Assembly (NCBI GenBank): GCA_030686995.1
Contig: CM060684.1
Coordinates: 5,291,897 to 5,355,896 of the forward strand
Length of the DNA: 64,000 nt
Reading direction: 5' to 3'
Source of the DNA: Artemisia argyi
Taxonomy: Eukaryota; Streptophyta; Magnoliopsida; Asterales; Asteraceae
A model generated the notes under the pieces. That model was given only the letters and a program-made list of their open reading frames with translations. It did not search any database and had not been told where the DNA came from. This document shows, one piece after another, positions 30,908 through 41,595 of this stretch (its first letter is position 1; each line of letters opens with the position of its first letter). The position numbers and the translations under genes are program-made.

Positions 30908-33900
30908 ATGGACACAGGTGCGTCCTCTCATATTAATGATGATATCAATTGTCTAGATGATGTTTTTAATTCGTGCATTTATCCCTCTGTTGCGGTTGGT
31001 GATGGGCATTCTATTCCTGTCATTAACTCTGGCCATAGCATTTTACCAACTCCTACGCATCCTCTTCATTTAAATAATGTTTTAATTACTCCTAATATTG
31101 TAAAAAATTTGATTTATGTTCGTCAATTTGTCCGTGATAATTATTGTACAGTTGAGTTTGACCCTTTTGGTTTTTCTGTTAAGGAGTTTCAAACGCGTCG
31201 GGTGTTGCTCCGCTGTGATAGCAATGGAGATCTTTATCCAATCACTCAACCTACAACCATTCCGCATGCTTTTCTAGTGAGTCAGTATACGTGGCATCAA
31301 CGACTTGGACATCCAGGAAGTGAAGTGCTACGTCGTGTCCTTTCAAGTAGTTCTATTTCATGTAATAAAGAGAAGTCTCCTGTCCTTTGTCATGCTTGTC
31401 AGCTTGGCAAAAAAGTGAAACTTCCATTTGCTAGTTCTAATAGTTTAGTACATTCGTCATTTGATATTGTACACTCGTACTTGTGGACTTCCCCAATTCC
31501 GAGTCTTTCTGGTTTCAAATATTATGTCTTGTTTTTGGATCATTACTCTCAGTTTGTTTGGGTTTATCCTTTAGTTAATAAATCTGATGTTTTGTCTAAA
31601 TTTAATTTGTTTCATAGTTTTGTTCGTACTCAATTTAAGTGTGAAATTAAATCTTTTCAGTGTGACCACGGTGGGGAATTTGATAACCAACCTTTTCATA
31701 AGCTTTTTTCAGAAAATGGAATTCAATTTAGATTTTCTTGTCCTCGCACTTCTCAACAAAACGGGAAATCCGAAAGAATGATTCGAACCATCAATAACCT
31801 TATCCGTACTTTGTTATTTCAAGCGAATCTTCCTCCTAATTATTGGGCTGAGGCTCTTAATATGGCTGTTTATCTTTTAAATATATTACCCTCACGAGCC
31901 ATTGACAATGAAGTCCCATTTACCCGTCTTTTTGGACTCACACCTGACTATAGTCTTTTGCGTACCTTCGGATGTCTTTGTTATCCTCATGTTGATACTC
32001 ATCACAAACTTGGAGCTCGCGCTACACCTTCTCTTTTCTTAGGTCATGCCACCAATCATCGTGGTTACCGTTGTTTAGATTTGAACACCAATAAAATCAT
32101 TATTTCCCGCCATGTTACCTTTGATGAGACAGTTTTCCCGTTTGCCACAAAACATCTCCTACCCCCACTACCACTACCAGTTCTTCTTATGAATTTTTGG
32201 ATGACTCATCTAATGTCATTTCTAATATTCTAAGATTATCTCCCACCACAACAACTACCACTCATACACCTGATGCACCTGTTGAGCCTCTCAGTCCATC
32301 TCCTGCACCTACACCAACTCCTCAAACGCCACAAACACCTGATTCACCTATACCACAAATGCCACAAACACCTGATCCTCCAATTCCACAGTCCATTGGT
32401 TCGATTCACCCCATGGTCACACGTGCTCGTGTCGGGATTACTCTTCCCAATCCTCGTTATGCTGGTCATGTGTCTATGATTTCTCCTTTACCTCGGTCTC
32501 CTAGTGATGCGTTTCGTAATCCAAATTGGAAAAATGCTATGTGTGATGAGCATGAAGCACTTATTAAAAACAAAACTTGGATTCTTGTACCAAAACCCAC
32601 AGATGCGAATGTTATCCGTAGTATGTGGCTGTTCGTCACAAGTATTTAGCCGATGGCACTCTTAGTCGATACAAGGCTCGTCTTGTGGCCAATGGTAGTA
32701 ATCAGATAGAGGGTGTGGATGTTGATGAGACTTTTAGCCCGGTTGTTAAACCCGGCACTATTCGGACGGTTCTTAGTTTAGCTATTTCTCGACATTGGCC
32801 AGTACATCACCTGGATGTCAAGAATGCTTTTTTACATGGGGATTTGGCATAAACAGTTTATATGTATCAGCCGCCTGAGTTTCGTGATCCTGTTCATCCT
32901 GATTATGTATGTTTATTGTAGCGTTCGCTATATGGTCTTAAGCAGGCTCCTCGGGCATGGTTTCAGCGATTTGCAAATTTCATCAGTACTGTTGGCTTTT
33001 CTCCTAGCCGTTGTGACTCTTCGTTATTTATTTATAAACAGGGTAATGATACTGCATTTTTGTTACTATATGTGGATGATATTGTGCTCACTGCTTCGTC
33101 TACTGGTTTATTACAGCAGCTCATTGCTTCTTTACATAAGGAGTTTGCTATGACAGATTTGGGTGCTCTTAATTATTTCTTGGGTGTTTCAGTTACTCGT
33201 GACTCTTTTGGTATGTTTTTGTCACAGCGCAAGTATGCTATGGAGATATTGGAGCGTGCACATATGGTTGGTTGTAACCCTTCTCGGACTCCTGTTGACA
33301 CAGAGTCTAAATTGGGTGATGATGGTGATCCGGTTTCTGATCCTAAGTTATATCGAAACCTTGATGGTTCTCTACAGTATCTTACCTTTAGTAGACCTGA
33401 TATTTCATATGCAGTGCAGCAGGTTTGTCTTTTCATGCATGATCCTCGGCAGCCTCACTTCTCGGCTCTTAAGCGCATCTTGAGGTATGTTCGGGGTACA
33501 TTAGACTATGGTTTGCAGTTGTTTTCTTCTTCAACTTCTTCATTGGTTGCTTATTCTGATGCTGATTGGGCTGGATGCCCTACTACTCGGAGATCGACTT
33601 CTGGGTATTGTGTTTTTCTGGGCAACAATCTTCTCTCTTGGTCCTCTAAGCGTCAACCGACGCTGTCTCGTTTCAGTGCTGAGGCCGAGTATCGTGGGGT
33701 TGCCAATGCTGTTGCTGAGACTTGTTGGTTGTGGAATCTTTTACGTGAGTTACACACACCTTTATCTTCTGCTACGCTGGTATATTGTGATAATGTTAGT
33801 GCAGTTTACTTATCTTCTAATTTGGTTCAACATCAACGTACGAAGCATATAGAGATTGATATTCATTTTGTACGGGATTTGGTTGCTGCTGGTCAGGTTC

Positions 33901-34034
33901 GAGTGCTTCATGTACCCTCACGTTATCAGTATGCGGATATTTTTACCAAAGGTTTACCATATGCTTTGTTTAAGGAATTTAGGTCCGGTTTGAGTGTCCG
34001 GTGTCCTCCCGCTCCAAATGCGGGGGAGTGTTAG
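30908..34034 (+). pseudogene. Copia pol: protease, integrase, RT, RNase H (broken)
   Basis: Domains in order: protease DTGASSHI (30911), GAG-pre-integrase WHQRLGHPGS (about 31291), zinc CHACQLGK, integrase core with DHGGEF and QQNGKSER, RT with [15 protein letters not shown] and YVDDIVLT (about 33069), and RNase H with SDADWAGCPTTRRSTSGYC and DIFTKGLP. Defects: the first catalytic Asp of integrase (normally in the DLW motif) is Tyr (31478-31480); frameshifts near 32200 and 32630; stop codons at 32850 (TAA) and about 32920 (TAG). The last frame ends inside the 3' LTR. It is inactive. Confidence 0.92.
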
Positions 34035-34168
34035 TCGATATATATCCATTAGAGTCATTGTCTATCTTCGATGTATATCCATTAGAGTCCTTATCCATCT
34101 TCTTTGTAATGGTAGTTATATACCCATTGATATCAATAATAACATAACGATTCATCCATTATTCTACA
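34029..34168 (+). repeat. Copia 3' LTR
   Basis: It starts TGTTAGTCGATATATATCC and ends ATTCTACA, preceded by the purine-rich GCGGGGGAG and followed by AAAAA. Six differences from the 5' LTR by eye. Confidence 0.92.
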
Positions 34169-34173
34169 AAAAA

Positions 34174-34403
34174 TAGGAAAACAAAAAGCCACCAAAGAAG
34201 CCCAAAAAGAAAATCATTTTTTTATGTTTGCACTGCGCTCAAGGTGGTGAGTAATAATATATATATAGACAATAACTTTAATGTATTAAACTAAAAACAT
34301 TAATTTTTTGGCAAATATTTAAAAAGTTACTTTTAATATTTACGAGTAATGTAAGATATGTACTATTTGTGTTCTCATAGAAATAAAATCAATGCGATGG
34401 AAT
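34174..34403. other. Intergenic stretch, no gene seen
   Basis: AT-rich flank of the Copia element, including the 8-bp left duplication (34396-34403) of the next MITE. Confidence 0.4.
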
Positions 34404-34571
34404 CAACGTTTTGAAACCCGGGTCGACCCGGCCGGTCGAACCGGAACCCGGTCAAAAAACGGGTTGTTTTGACCCGGGTTTCTAAAACCGGGTCAACCGG
34501 TGTGACCCGCCGGGTTTTGAGTGACCCGGGTTGACCCGGGTTTTGAAACCCGGCCGGGTTTGGATTTTCTC

Positions 34572-34616
<45 letters not shown>

Positions 34617-34820
34617 TTTGACTCTTTTTTATTTATTTGTTATTATTAAGGTGCTATTTTTGTTTGATATGACTTTCTTATGGTGTTTATTCACTCATAT
34701 TTGTGCGTAAAATCGATTTTTGGAAATGTGCGTAAAACCGGGTCTAACCGGGTTGACCCGGTGACCCGGTGACCCGGTAACTCGGCCGGGTCGATCCCAA
34801 ACCCGGGTTTCAAAACATTG
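34404..34820. mobile_element. MITE with CAAYGTTTTGAAACCCGGGT termini
   Basis: 417 bp with terminal inverted repeats CAACGTTTTGAAACCCGGGT and CAATGTTTTGAAACCCGGGT (reverse complement of the right end), 19 of 20 matching. It is flanked by GATGGAAT (34396-34403) and GATGAAAT (34821-34828), an 8-bp duplication with one mismatch, suggesting hAT. The interior is dense in GACCCGG/CCGGGTC words, so a single strand could fold extensively, and contains a T run at 34573-34606. The modules at 31-470 share this terminus. Confidence 0.75.
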
Positions 34821-34828
34821 GATGAAAT

Positions 34829-35317
34829 GTTTATCTAAAGGGTCCCTTATCTAAATGCTACATGTGATTAGAAGTCTTTTGCATGTATAATGGAAGTGAT
34901 TTTAATTTCATATATAGTTTTTTAAAGTGAAAAATGTTAAATAAAAAAACTAAACTACATGAAAGCTAAGTCTTGGACGTGTTAGAAAAATAATTAGTGG
35001 TGATGATGATTTAACATTATTCGTTGCCTAATCAAATTATTGATTGATAATGAAATTGATTATATATGGTAATTTTAGCTAAGTTTTTTGTGGTCCCGTA
35101 CTGATATTGTGTGAGAAGTTATTAATCAAATAATTATGGATTCAAGTTTTATTTGTGATATGTGAGATTAATTTGTAATTTGCGAGATAGTAGGATGATT
35201 TAAAAAAGAAAAATAAATCTAAATTCTCTAACTATACAGCTAGAGAAAAGTTTAACATAAATCACAAATTCTCTAAATATCACGTCAATGTTTGCCATTT
35301 ATTTTTCATCTCGATCG

Positions 35318-35349
<32 letters not shown>

Positions 35350-36148
35350 ACTTTCATTTTTATTTTTAAAAATTAAATATCTCACAAACCGTTAATTGTT
35401 ATGTGAAACGAATCATATCATCACGGCAAGAATTAAATCATCTTTCTATACCGTGACACTTTTATATACTTTCGATAAATTTCCTTTTGAGTTTTTTTTA
35501 AGTTTTAAAATTTATGAAAAATCACACGACTTATAAAATCACATTGATTTTTTATAAAATCATACTTGATTTGTTATAAGTTGTAAATGGGCTTATTGGC
35601 CCAATCTACTATCCACAAGAAAAGTCTTCTTTTTAGATATTGTATTGTCCAGAAGCCATAAAAAAAATAAAATAATTTTGAATTCATTTTGAACTATTTT
35701 TAGCATAGTTACCATATATTTCTTTGTGAATTAAACTCCGATCTATTTTACTAAGGTGGACAAGTACGAGTTGAGGTGAGTATGAGTTCGATGAGACGTC
35801 CTTAGCGTAATTCTAGCTCCTTTCGATAGCCAGACGCATGTTCCTGATGCAAAGCTCGAGCTCACCTCGAGAGAGTTGGAATATTACTAAAACATATTAG
35901 TAATAAGTAACTGCACCTTGATGTTAAGGTTCAATTATGTTCGACTTCAACAACTCGATTGCTTGTTTGCATACATATATGAATACTTCAAGCTAGTTTG
36001 AGTTGAGTTCGAGCACGAATAACTACATAAAAGCTCAACTTATTACTAATAATAATAATAATATGACAATAACACTCGATCGTGAATCAAGTTATTTAAA
36101 AGCACGAAAACATAGCATAAAGTCTTGATCCAAAATGAGTCGGTACGA
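34829..36148. other. Intergenic stretch, no gene seen
   Basis: AT-rich, with an A run near 35319-35346 and a short ATA run near 36046. 35760-36010 has GCTCGAG/GAGTTGAG words like those at 5385-5540. No coding region is supported. Confidence 0.45.
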
Positions 36149-36214
36149 TCAATGATGTGTGATAGATGGGACTACGGAGTAAGCCTTTCGACCAAGCACC
36201 TTTTTGCTACCAGT
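36149..36214 (-). pseudogene. C-terminal part of secreted peptide gene P2, cut off by Gypsy A
   Basis: Minus-strand reading from 36214 to a TGA at 36149-36151 gives 21 sense codons ending SVVPSITHH. It is in frame with the N-terminal part at 49495-49670 if Gypsy A and one CCAGT copy are removed. Before insertion the gene encoded about 78 residues. The residues after the junction (a GSKKV segment) correspond to NEKKV at the end of copy P1, supporting the join. Confidence 0.75.
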
Positions 36215-39003
36215 TGTGACAACCGGCAGTTTAGGGAGCCATTTTAAAAATCCGCATTTCGATATAAGTTCGTTTATAATTTTTATTTGAAATTTTCATT
36301 TCACAACGAACTTGTAAGACCTATTTTATGGAAATTTTATTTAATGACGTTATGGTATTCGTGAATTATGTTCATAATTCGTTTTTGATTATGTGATCGG
36401 TGATGTATATTTGAATTCTCACTTGGTACTACGTTGACTTTGGCACTAGGATTACCCAACATAATTTTATGATTCGTCTTACGAGTCCGTTATATATTTT
36501 AATTAATTACGAGAGGTTCTCGTGTAATATGGAAATTTTAAAATGAGTTCGGGTTCGGGCCACGTGTTTTTACATCTACCCACATTACCCGCTCAACGGT
36601 AATAATATCTCTATTATTACTATTATTATTATTATTACTCCTATTATTATTATTATTATTACAAAAAAAAAAAAAAGAGAAAAGTTAACAAAAGGGTCCG
36701 TTTGGCCGGTTCACCACACACACACAACACTCACTATTTTTTTTTATCTCTCTCTATTCTCTCATCTTCCTCACCCTCTTCCTCTCTTTGGCTAAACCCT
36801 AGCCGCCACCTTAATATCCGGCCACACCTTAGCCACCGCCGGCCACCACTCTAAACTACCACCATAATCCGATTCCCCATCATTTCTACTCCTAGATCCA
36901 CTATACCACGCGCCTCCTATCACCACTTTATCACACGAATCACCATCTTATTCACCACTTTTCGATTGATTCTTGAAAGATTATCAAGGTTTTGGAGTTC
37001 TAGTTCGAAGGTGAGCGAGTATTCACTCGTATGGTTAATAAAACTGTGACCTAGAGTCACGACAAGATGAGATCCGAATGGGTTTTAATTAAAAACGTGT
37101 AATACTTGATGGGTTGTGGATGAAAAACGTTTTTCTTATTAAGTTTGGTATCCGGGTTGGTTTATCTTCGTCGGGTCGAGGAGTACCCGAGGGTGTAACC
37201 CTCGGTTTGTGCTTGTTATTCCGGCTATTCGAGCTGTTGATCTTGGTGTTCGAATGAGGTGTTTGGAACCTCATTTATGTTATTGACCGATTTTTGATGG
37301 TCATGGTCAACCATGGTTGTCGATGGTTTCTTGGCCGACCACCCTTGTGAGTCGTGTAGTTTGATGGCTTGATGCCATCTTGTATTGACTCTCGTGAGTC
37401 GCGGCCTCTCGGCCATATATGGTTATTGAAGCCGAGACCCAAGTGGTCGAATGGCTAGTTGGAGTTTGGCTCTTGGAGCTTATTTTGATGACTTGAGGTT
37501 GTTGATTTGAGTCCTCGCGACTCGTGGTTTTGAGCCGTGACTCAAGTGAGTCGAGGGCTCGGGTTTGGCTTGGTAAACCGACCCAAACATTAACATGGTT
37601 AATGTTATATTTGTTTTGTGATAAATGTGAACTAAGTGTATATTATTATTGGTTGTTATTGTTATTGTTATATTGTTGTGGTATTTATTTCTCGGCCGTA
37701 TACCTTTGGGTCGAATTGGTTATTGGTTATGGTTTGATATTGTGAAGTTGTTGTCGAGTGGTATATGATATGAGGACCGGTTATGAGACGGTCGTTAGAT
37801 GACGGAGATAGGTTAGTTGGGTACCGTAGTCGGACCTTATTGTTGTAGCCCGTGGTTGAGATTGTGATTGGACGGAGATTATTATTTATGACTTTGGTTT
37901 ATTATTGGACTTGGACAATGAGCCGAGAGTCATGACTCGGACATATGACCATTTCGTGTAACTCAATAAACATTAAAAGTAAAACGAGAATAATAAAACT
38001 CGTAATAATAATTATTAGTAATATGAACGTTTATACGAAAGTATATACGTGAATAACGTATATATGACTATATAAACGCGTATATTAATAATAATAATAA
38101 TCACGAGTCGTATTATAAATAATACGATTAGATACATATTAGGCTACGAAAGTGGCGTAATATTATTAAACGTATTATTATTATTAAAAATTGTGTTATA
38201 AACGGGAAACTCCCGACAATGATGAAACGGTTAATAAAAAGTCATTTTGGATATATAACGAATAAACTTATTGAGTTAGGCGAAATTGTTGTCACTCGGG
38301 TCCAGGTAAGTTATTATTTGTGACATTCGTGTTGTCTCGGATATATGACGACTAATATGGACGTTTTCTATAAGTAAATAACCACTCAACCGTAAGATTG
38401 AGCCGGGTTGTTTGATTATATGAAACGAATATATTAGTGGGCATCGTATCCTACGACGCCCACAGGTTGTAGTATATGTAAAGTGTAATAGATTGCGAGT
38501 GTATATATCGGGAAATCTGGCCAATTTGACGATATATACGAGGAATTTATTAAACTGTGATATATACTATATAGTAATTACGTGCTATGTGCTTTATATG
38601 TGCTTTAGATTGGGTGTAATCTTGGAACGGTATATTACGTAAATAAATATGAGGATTATCAAATCGACGGATTTGGTAAACTTTGGCGATTTATTTAAAT
38701 GATATATTGGACTAATATTAGATCTATAGTTTATTATATCTTCTACGTGTGATCTTGTTGGTTTGTTTTGAGTCGACCCACCACCCGTATGGATACCAAA
38801 CGCAAATACACCAAACTAATACGAAATGGATTTTCGGAAATAAAACGGATTCTCGTCCGGGTTTGGGAATATTATATATTTGAGGAAATGATTTCTGAAA
38901 GAGTTAATATTGTTAGGTCGTGCCAAGTCCGTAGTTGCTGTTTCGTGAGTTATCATACATCTTATTGCTACCTACCTCGTCTTGCTATATTTCTGGACTT
39001 GAG

Positions 39004-39009
39004 GTGAGT
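39004..39009 (+). promoter_or_regulatory. Candidate leader-intron 5' splice donor, Gypsy A
   Basis: CTTGAG|GTGAGT followed by CATAGCCCC, 904 bp before the LTR end; repeated at 48591 in the 3' LTR. The acceptor is less clear than in B or C; AACATTATAG ending at 40140 is the best candidate. Splicing is inferred only. Confidence 0.45.
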
Positions 39010-39150
39010 CATAGCCCCACTTTTTACTCTTGAACTATGTTTTCAATGATTGGGGTGAGAAACGTGCAAATCATTTTACGTGGACTGTTATCGCTTCTAT
39101 ATTCTTTCTAAAACTTGCTATGCGTATGGACTAGGATATATTGTCAGCTT

Positions 39151-39493
39151 TAGTCACACCTTTAGTGTGTACTATTCAAGGTTGGCTTATTTGGTTATTG
39201 GTGGATTGTCAGCTTGAGTCACATATATGTTATGTGCACTATTCAAGGTTGGCTTATTTGATTATGTGGAATTGTCAGCTTTAGTCACATATATGTTGTG
39301 TGTACTATTCAAGGTTGGCTTATTTAGATACTGTAGCGTGCACCTATAGGTTATTATACTTCGGAGGTTATCCGAGTTATTATTGGTATTGCGGGGGTTA
39401 CCCGAATATCTATGTTGTTACGGAAGGGTATCCGTGTGTTTTGGTTATTGCGGAAGGGTATCCGTGTGTTATGTTGAGAGCGGAGGGTATCCG
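39151..39493 (+). repeat. Two tandem hairpin arrays in Gypsy A LTR (3 + 5)
   Basis: First, three 65-bp repeats (ATTGTCAGCTT...GGTTGGCTTATTT) each hold a hairpin: CACAC/GTGTG (39155), CACAT/ATGTG (39220), CACAT/GTGTG (39286), the last with a U-G wobble. Then five hairpins with a near-exact 30-bp period: TCGGA/TCCGA (39361), CGGG/CCCG (39392), CGGA/TCCG (39421, 39451 and 39481), with loops GGTTA or (A)GGGTA. The fourth pair is A-T in most and G-C in one, both arms changed. The same arrays lie at about 48738-49080 in the 3' LTR. Confidence 0.85.
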
Positions 39494-39910
39494 CAGGCTT
39501 TTAGCGAATCCTTAGTCTAGCTAGCAAGCGTTTTGCGTATATGTCCACTATATTATTAGTTAAACTTAAACCTATGATCTCACCAGCGAAAGCTGACTTT
39601 TAGCACGTTTTCTCAGGTAATTAAGTGTTGAGGTGCATGCTTGGATTGGAAGGCTCGGCTGAGGCACATGGTTATGGATCTATATTTTCTAAACTCTGAT
39701 AATTAAATTTGGACCTATTGTTATTTTATTTTGGGCCTGACTCTGAATGAAGTTGGAATAAATGTAAACCTTAAAACCCCGTTTTGGTTGTGTTTTTACT
39801 ATGTTTACTTTATCTCGTTCTATATTGTCTTGTGTTGGATACCAATCCCCGTAGCACCCCGAAAGCTTGTTGAGTCTTCCGCTGTATCAAATTTTGGGGG
39901 TGTTACAGAT

Positions 39911-39922
39911 TGGTATCAGAGC
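39911..39922 (+). promoter_or_regulatory. Primer-binding site, Gypsy A
   Basis: TGGTATCAGAGC, the exact plant site complementary to the initiator tRNA-Met 3' end, three bases after the LTR. Confidence 0.95.
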
Positions 39923-40276
39923 CAAGGTTATAGAGAACTAGGTAAATAAACGCCTAAACTATAACCGTATTTTTATAGAAAATGATCCTTGACTACCGCC
40001 CGCCAGCCCGCCAAGCCGAAGCATCTTCTATTATTTGAGGTATTATGAGATATTTGAGATGATTTGAGGTTTATGGATTTTAGTATTAAGATGACGTTCT
40101 CGAGGATTTATATGGTCTATATGTTTTATAAACATTATAGTAATGCGGTGTTTGAAATTCTTTTATTGAGATTATATATGGAATTATTTGATGAGTATGT
40201 TTGGTATGGTTTTATGAGTTGCGATTTAAGTTGTTTTTGAAACACTTACACCTACCTTACGCCGTTGTCACAAACC

Positions 40277-41113
40277 ATGGCCTCCCATATGCCCGATGTC
40301 GTCGAGGATATTTTTACTCCACCGGTTTTACCTGCACAGTTCACGATGGCATCTGATGACCTTTACCAGATGGCCATGTCTTCAGCTACTGTATCACAGG
40401 CAGCTTCTACTTCAGCACTACCTGCTGCATCTACGCAGGGACCCTCATCTTCTTTAGGGCTCCCTGGTACATTGAGGCAGCTTACTCTTCATCAGGCTTT
40501 GGCTCGTGTGGCACCACGCTTTGCCCACCGAGCTATAGCACGCATGTCGGTACGCCCTACTCCATCACCTTTACAGATTGATGCTCATTCTCTTCTGTCT
40601 GAGGCACCGCCCACATCACTGCGTCGTCGTCCTAGATCACCTACTACATCTTCACATGGTTCACCCAGTAGGAGACGACGAGTGATGAGGTACTCTTCCG
40701 ATGAGGAGGAGGAGGAGTACGTGGGTGAGGATGAGGCTGATGACCCTGAGCGGGAGGATGACCCTCAGGAGGCTGAGCATGGTGATGATGATGACCCTGA
40801 GGAGGAGGATGACCCTCAGGAGGATGAGATGCCTGATGATGATGATGATGTGTTAGCACCACCAGCTCAGGATGAGAAGCCCGATTCCCCGATACATCTG
40901 TTAGAACCGGTTTCACCTGATCATCCGTTTTCATTTGATACACCACCTGGTAGTCCTGTGGCGTCGGATGCACCTTCTGAGGTTTCTGCTGAGCATGCAG
41001 AGTTAGGTGAGACTGGTAGGATGTGGGCTCAGATTACTGCACAGGGCGAGAGGATCTCGCGGATGTCTGACCGACTTGAGAGGATTATTGCTGAGTTATT
41101 GGAGAGTTTTTAG
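40277..41113 (+). CDS. Acidic pre-gag ORF of Gypsy A
   Basis: From ATG 40277 (MASHMPDVVEDIFTPPVLPA) there are 278 codons. The N-terminal third is Ser/Thr/Ala-rich, then a basic patch (SLRRRPRSPTTSS, SRRRR), then a long acidic tract (SSDEEEEEYVGEDEADDPE and repeated DDPQE blocks, about residues 135-195), then Pro-rich sequence and a start of helix (RISRMSDRLERIIAELLESF). It ends at TAG in a T run; a one-base change would join it to the coiled-coil frame at 41119-41391. No enzyme motif. Same position and composition as the acidic ORF of Gypsy B. The basic patch could be a nuclear signal (inference). Confidence 0.6.
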   Translation: MASHMPDVVEDIFTPPVLPAQFTMASDDLYQMAMSSATVSQAASTSALPAASTQGPSSSLGLPGTLRQLTLHQALARVAPRFAHRAIARMSVRPTPSPLQIDAHSLLSEAPPTSLRRRPRSPTTSSHGSPSRRRRVMRYSSDEEEEEYVGEDEADDPEREDDPQEAEHGDDDDPEEEDDPQEDEMPDDDDDVLAPPAQDEKPDSPIHLLEPVSPDHPFSFDTPPGSPVASDAPSEVSAEHAELGETGRMWAQITAQGERISRMSDRLERIIAELLESF

Positions 41114-41118
41114 CAGAT

Positions 41119-41391
41119 TTGAGAGTTGATTTGACTGTCGTTGTGGGCAGGACTACTGAGCTGAGGAGAGTTTTGATGGATGTCCACGAGCATATCGATA
41201 GTTTGCAGCGAGGATTTGTTACTGCTCGTGAGGCCGACCGCAAGCTTTGGCAAAGGAATGCCGAGCTAGAGAAGGAGGTGGCTGACCTCAAGAGAGACCG
41301 AGACACACATAGCGTGGAGTTAGGATCGTTATGGAGGGATCTTGATGGCTTGAGGCAGGAGTTGAGGATTCTCCGTCAGCCACGTGGCTAG
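41119..41391 (+). pseudogene. Coiled-coil C-terminus of the pre-gag ORF, frameshifted
   Basis: This frame has no ATG start and overlaps the end of the acidic ORF in another frame. It is rich in heptad-like Leu/Glu/Arg (ELEKEVADLKRDRD, ELGSLWRDLDGLRQELRILR), a probable coiled coil. The switch point is the TTTTT before TAG at 41111. The complete product would be about 370 residues. Either a one-base loss or programmed frameshifting could explain the split; the latter is untested. 41392-41595 is non-coding spacer. Confidence 0.5.
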
Positions 41392-41595
41392 TTGTTTGAG
41401 TTATATTATCTTGTTGCTTTCTTAGCCGAGGAGTGTTCGGTTAGAAAAGCTAGTTATCATATTTTGATGTATTTTGTACGGTATTCGTCTCTTTTGGAAC
41501 GATTAGTATGTTTTGTGTTATCCGTTAGTTGGAACGATGTTAGATCGCTATTGTACGGTTGATGGTTATTAGTATATGGTATTATATGATTTTGG

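Larger units (their letters stand above)
19495..34168 (+). mobile_element. Ty1/Copia retrotransposon, decayed, with nested Gypsy B
   Basis: Two 140-bp LTRs (19495-19634 and 34029-34168) bound the element, and AAAAA flanks both sides (19490-19494 and 34169-34173). Between them come a primer-binding site, a Copia gag, protease, integrase, reverse transcriptase and RNase H in Copia order. Without the nested Gypsy element (20573-30048 plus its 5-bp duplication) it is about 5.2 kb. The LTRs differ at six of 140 positions by eye, so the insertion is fairly old, in line with several disabling mutations. Confidence 0.92.
36215..39907 (+). repeat. Gypsy A 5' LTR (3693 bp)
   Basis: It starts TGTGACAACCGGCAG and ends GGGGGTGTTACA. 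It includes ATT-rich repeats (36601-36660), a CT-rich leader with AACCCTAGCCGCC, a donor consensus GAG|GTGAGTCATAGCCCC (39004) and two hairpin arrays (39151-39493). Reading frames of 60-80 codons inside are duplicated exactly in the other LTR and show no domains. Confidence 0.96.

Noticed and set aside
37089..38524. Several 60-80-codon frames that occur twice (also at 46676-48111)
   Set aside because: They are perfect duplicates only because they lie in the two LTRs of Gypsy A; no domains and no codon bias.
39361..39493. CRISPR-like array
   Set aside because: Regular 30-bp period, but units are tiny inverted repeats without unique spacers, in a plant LTR.
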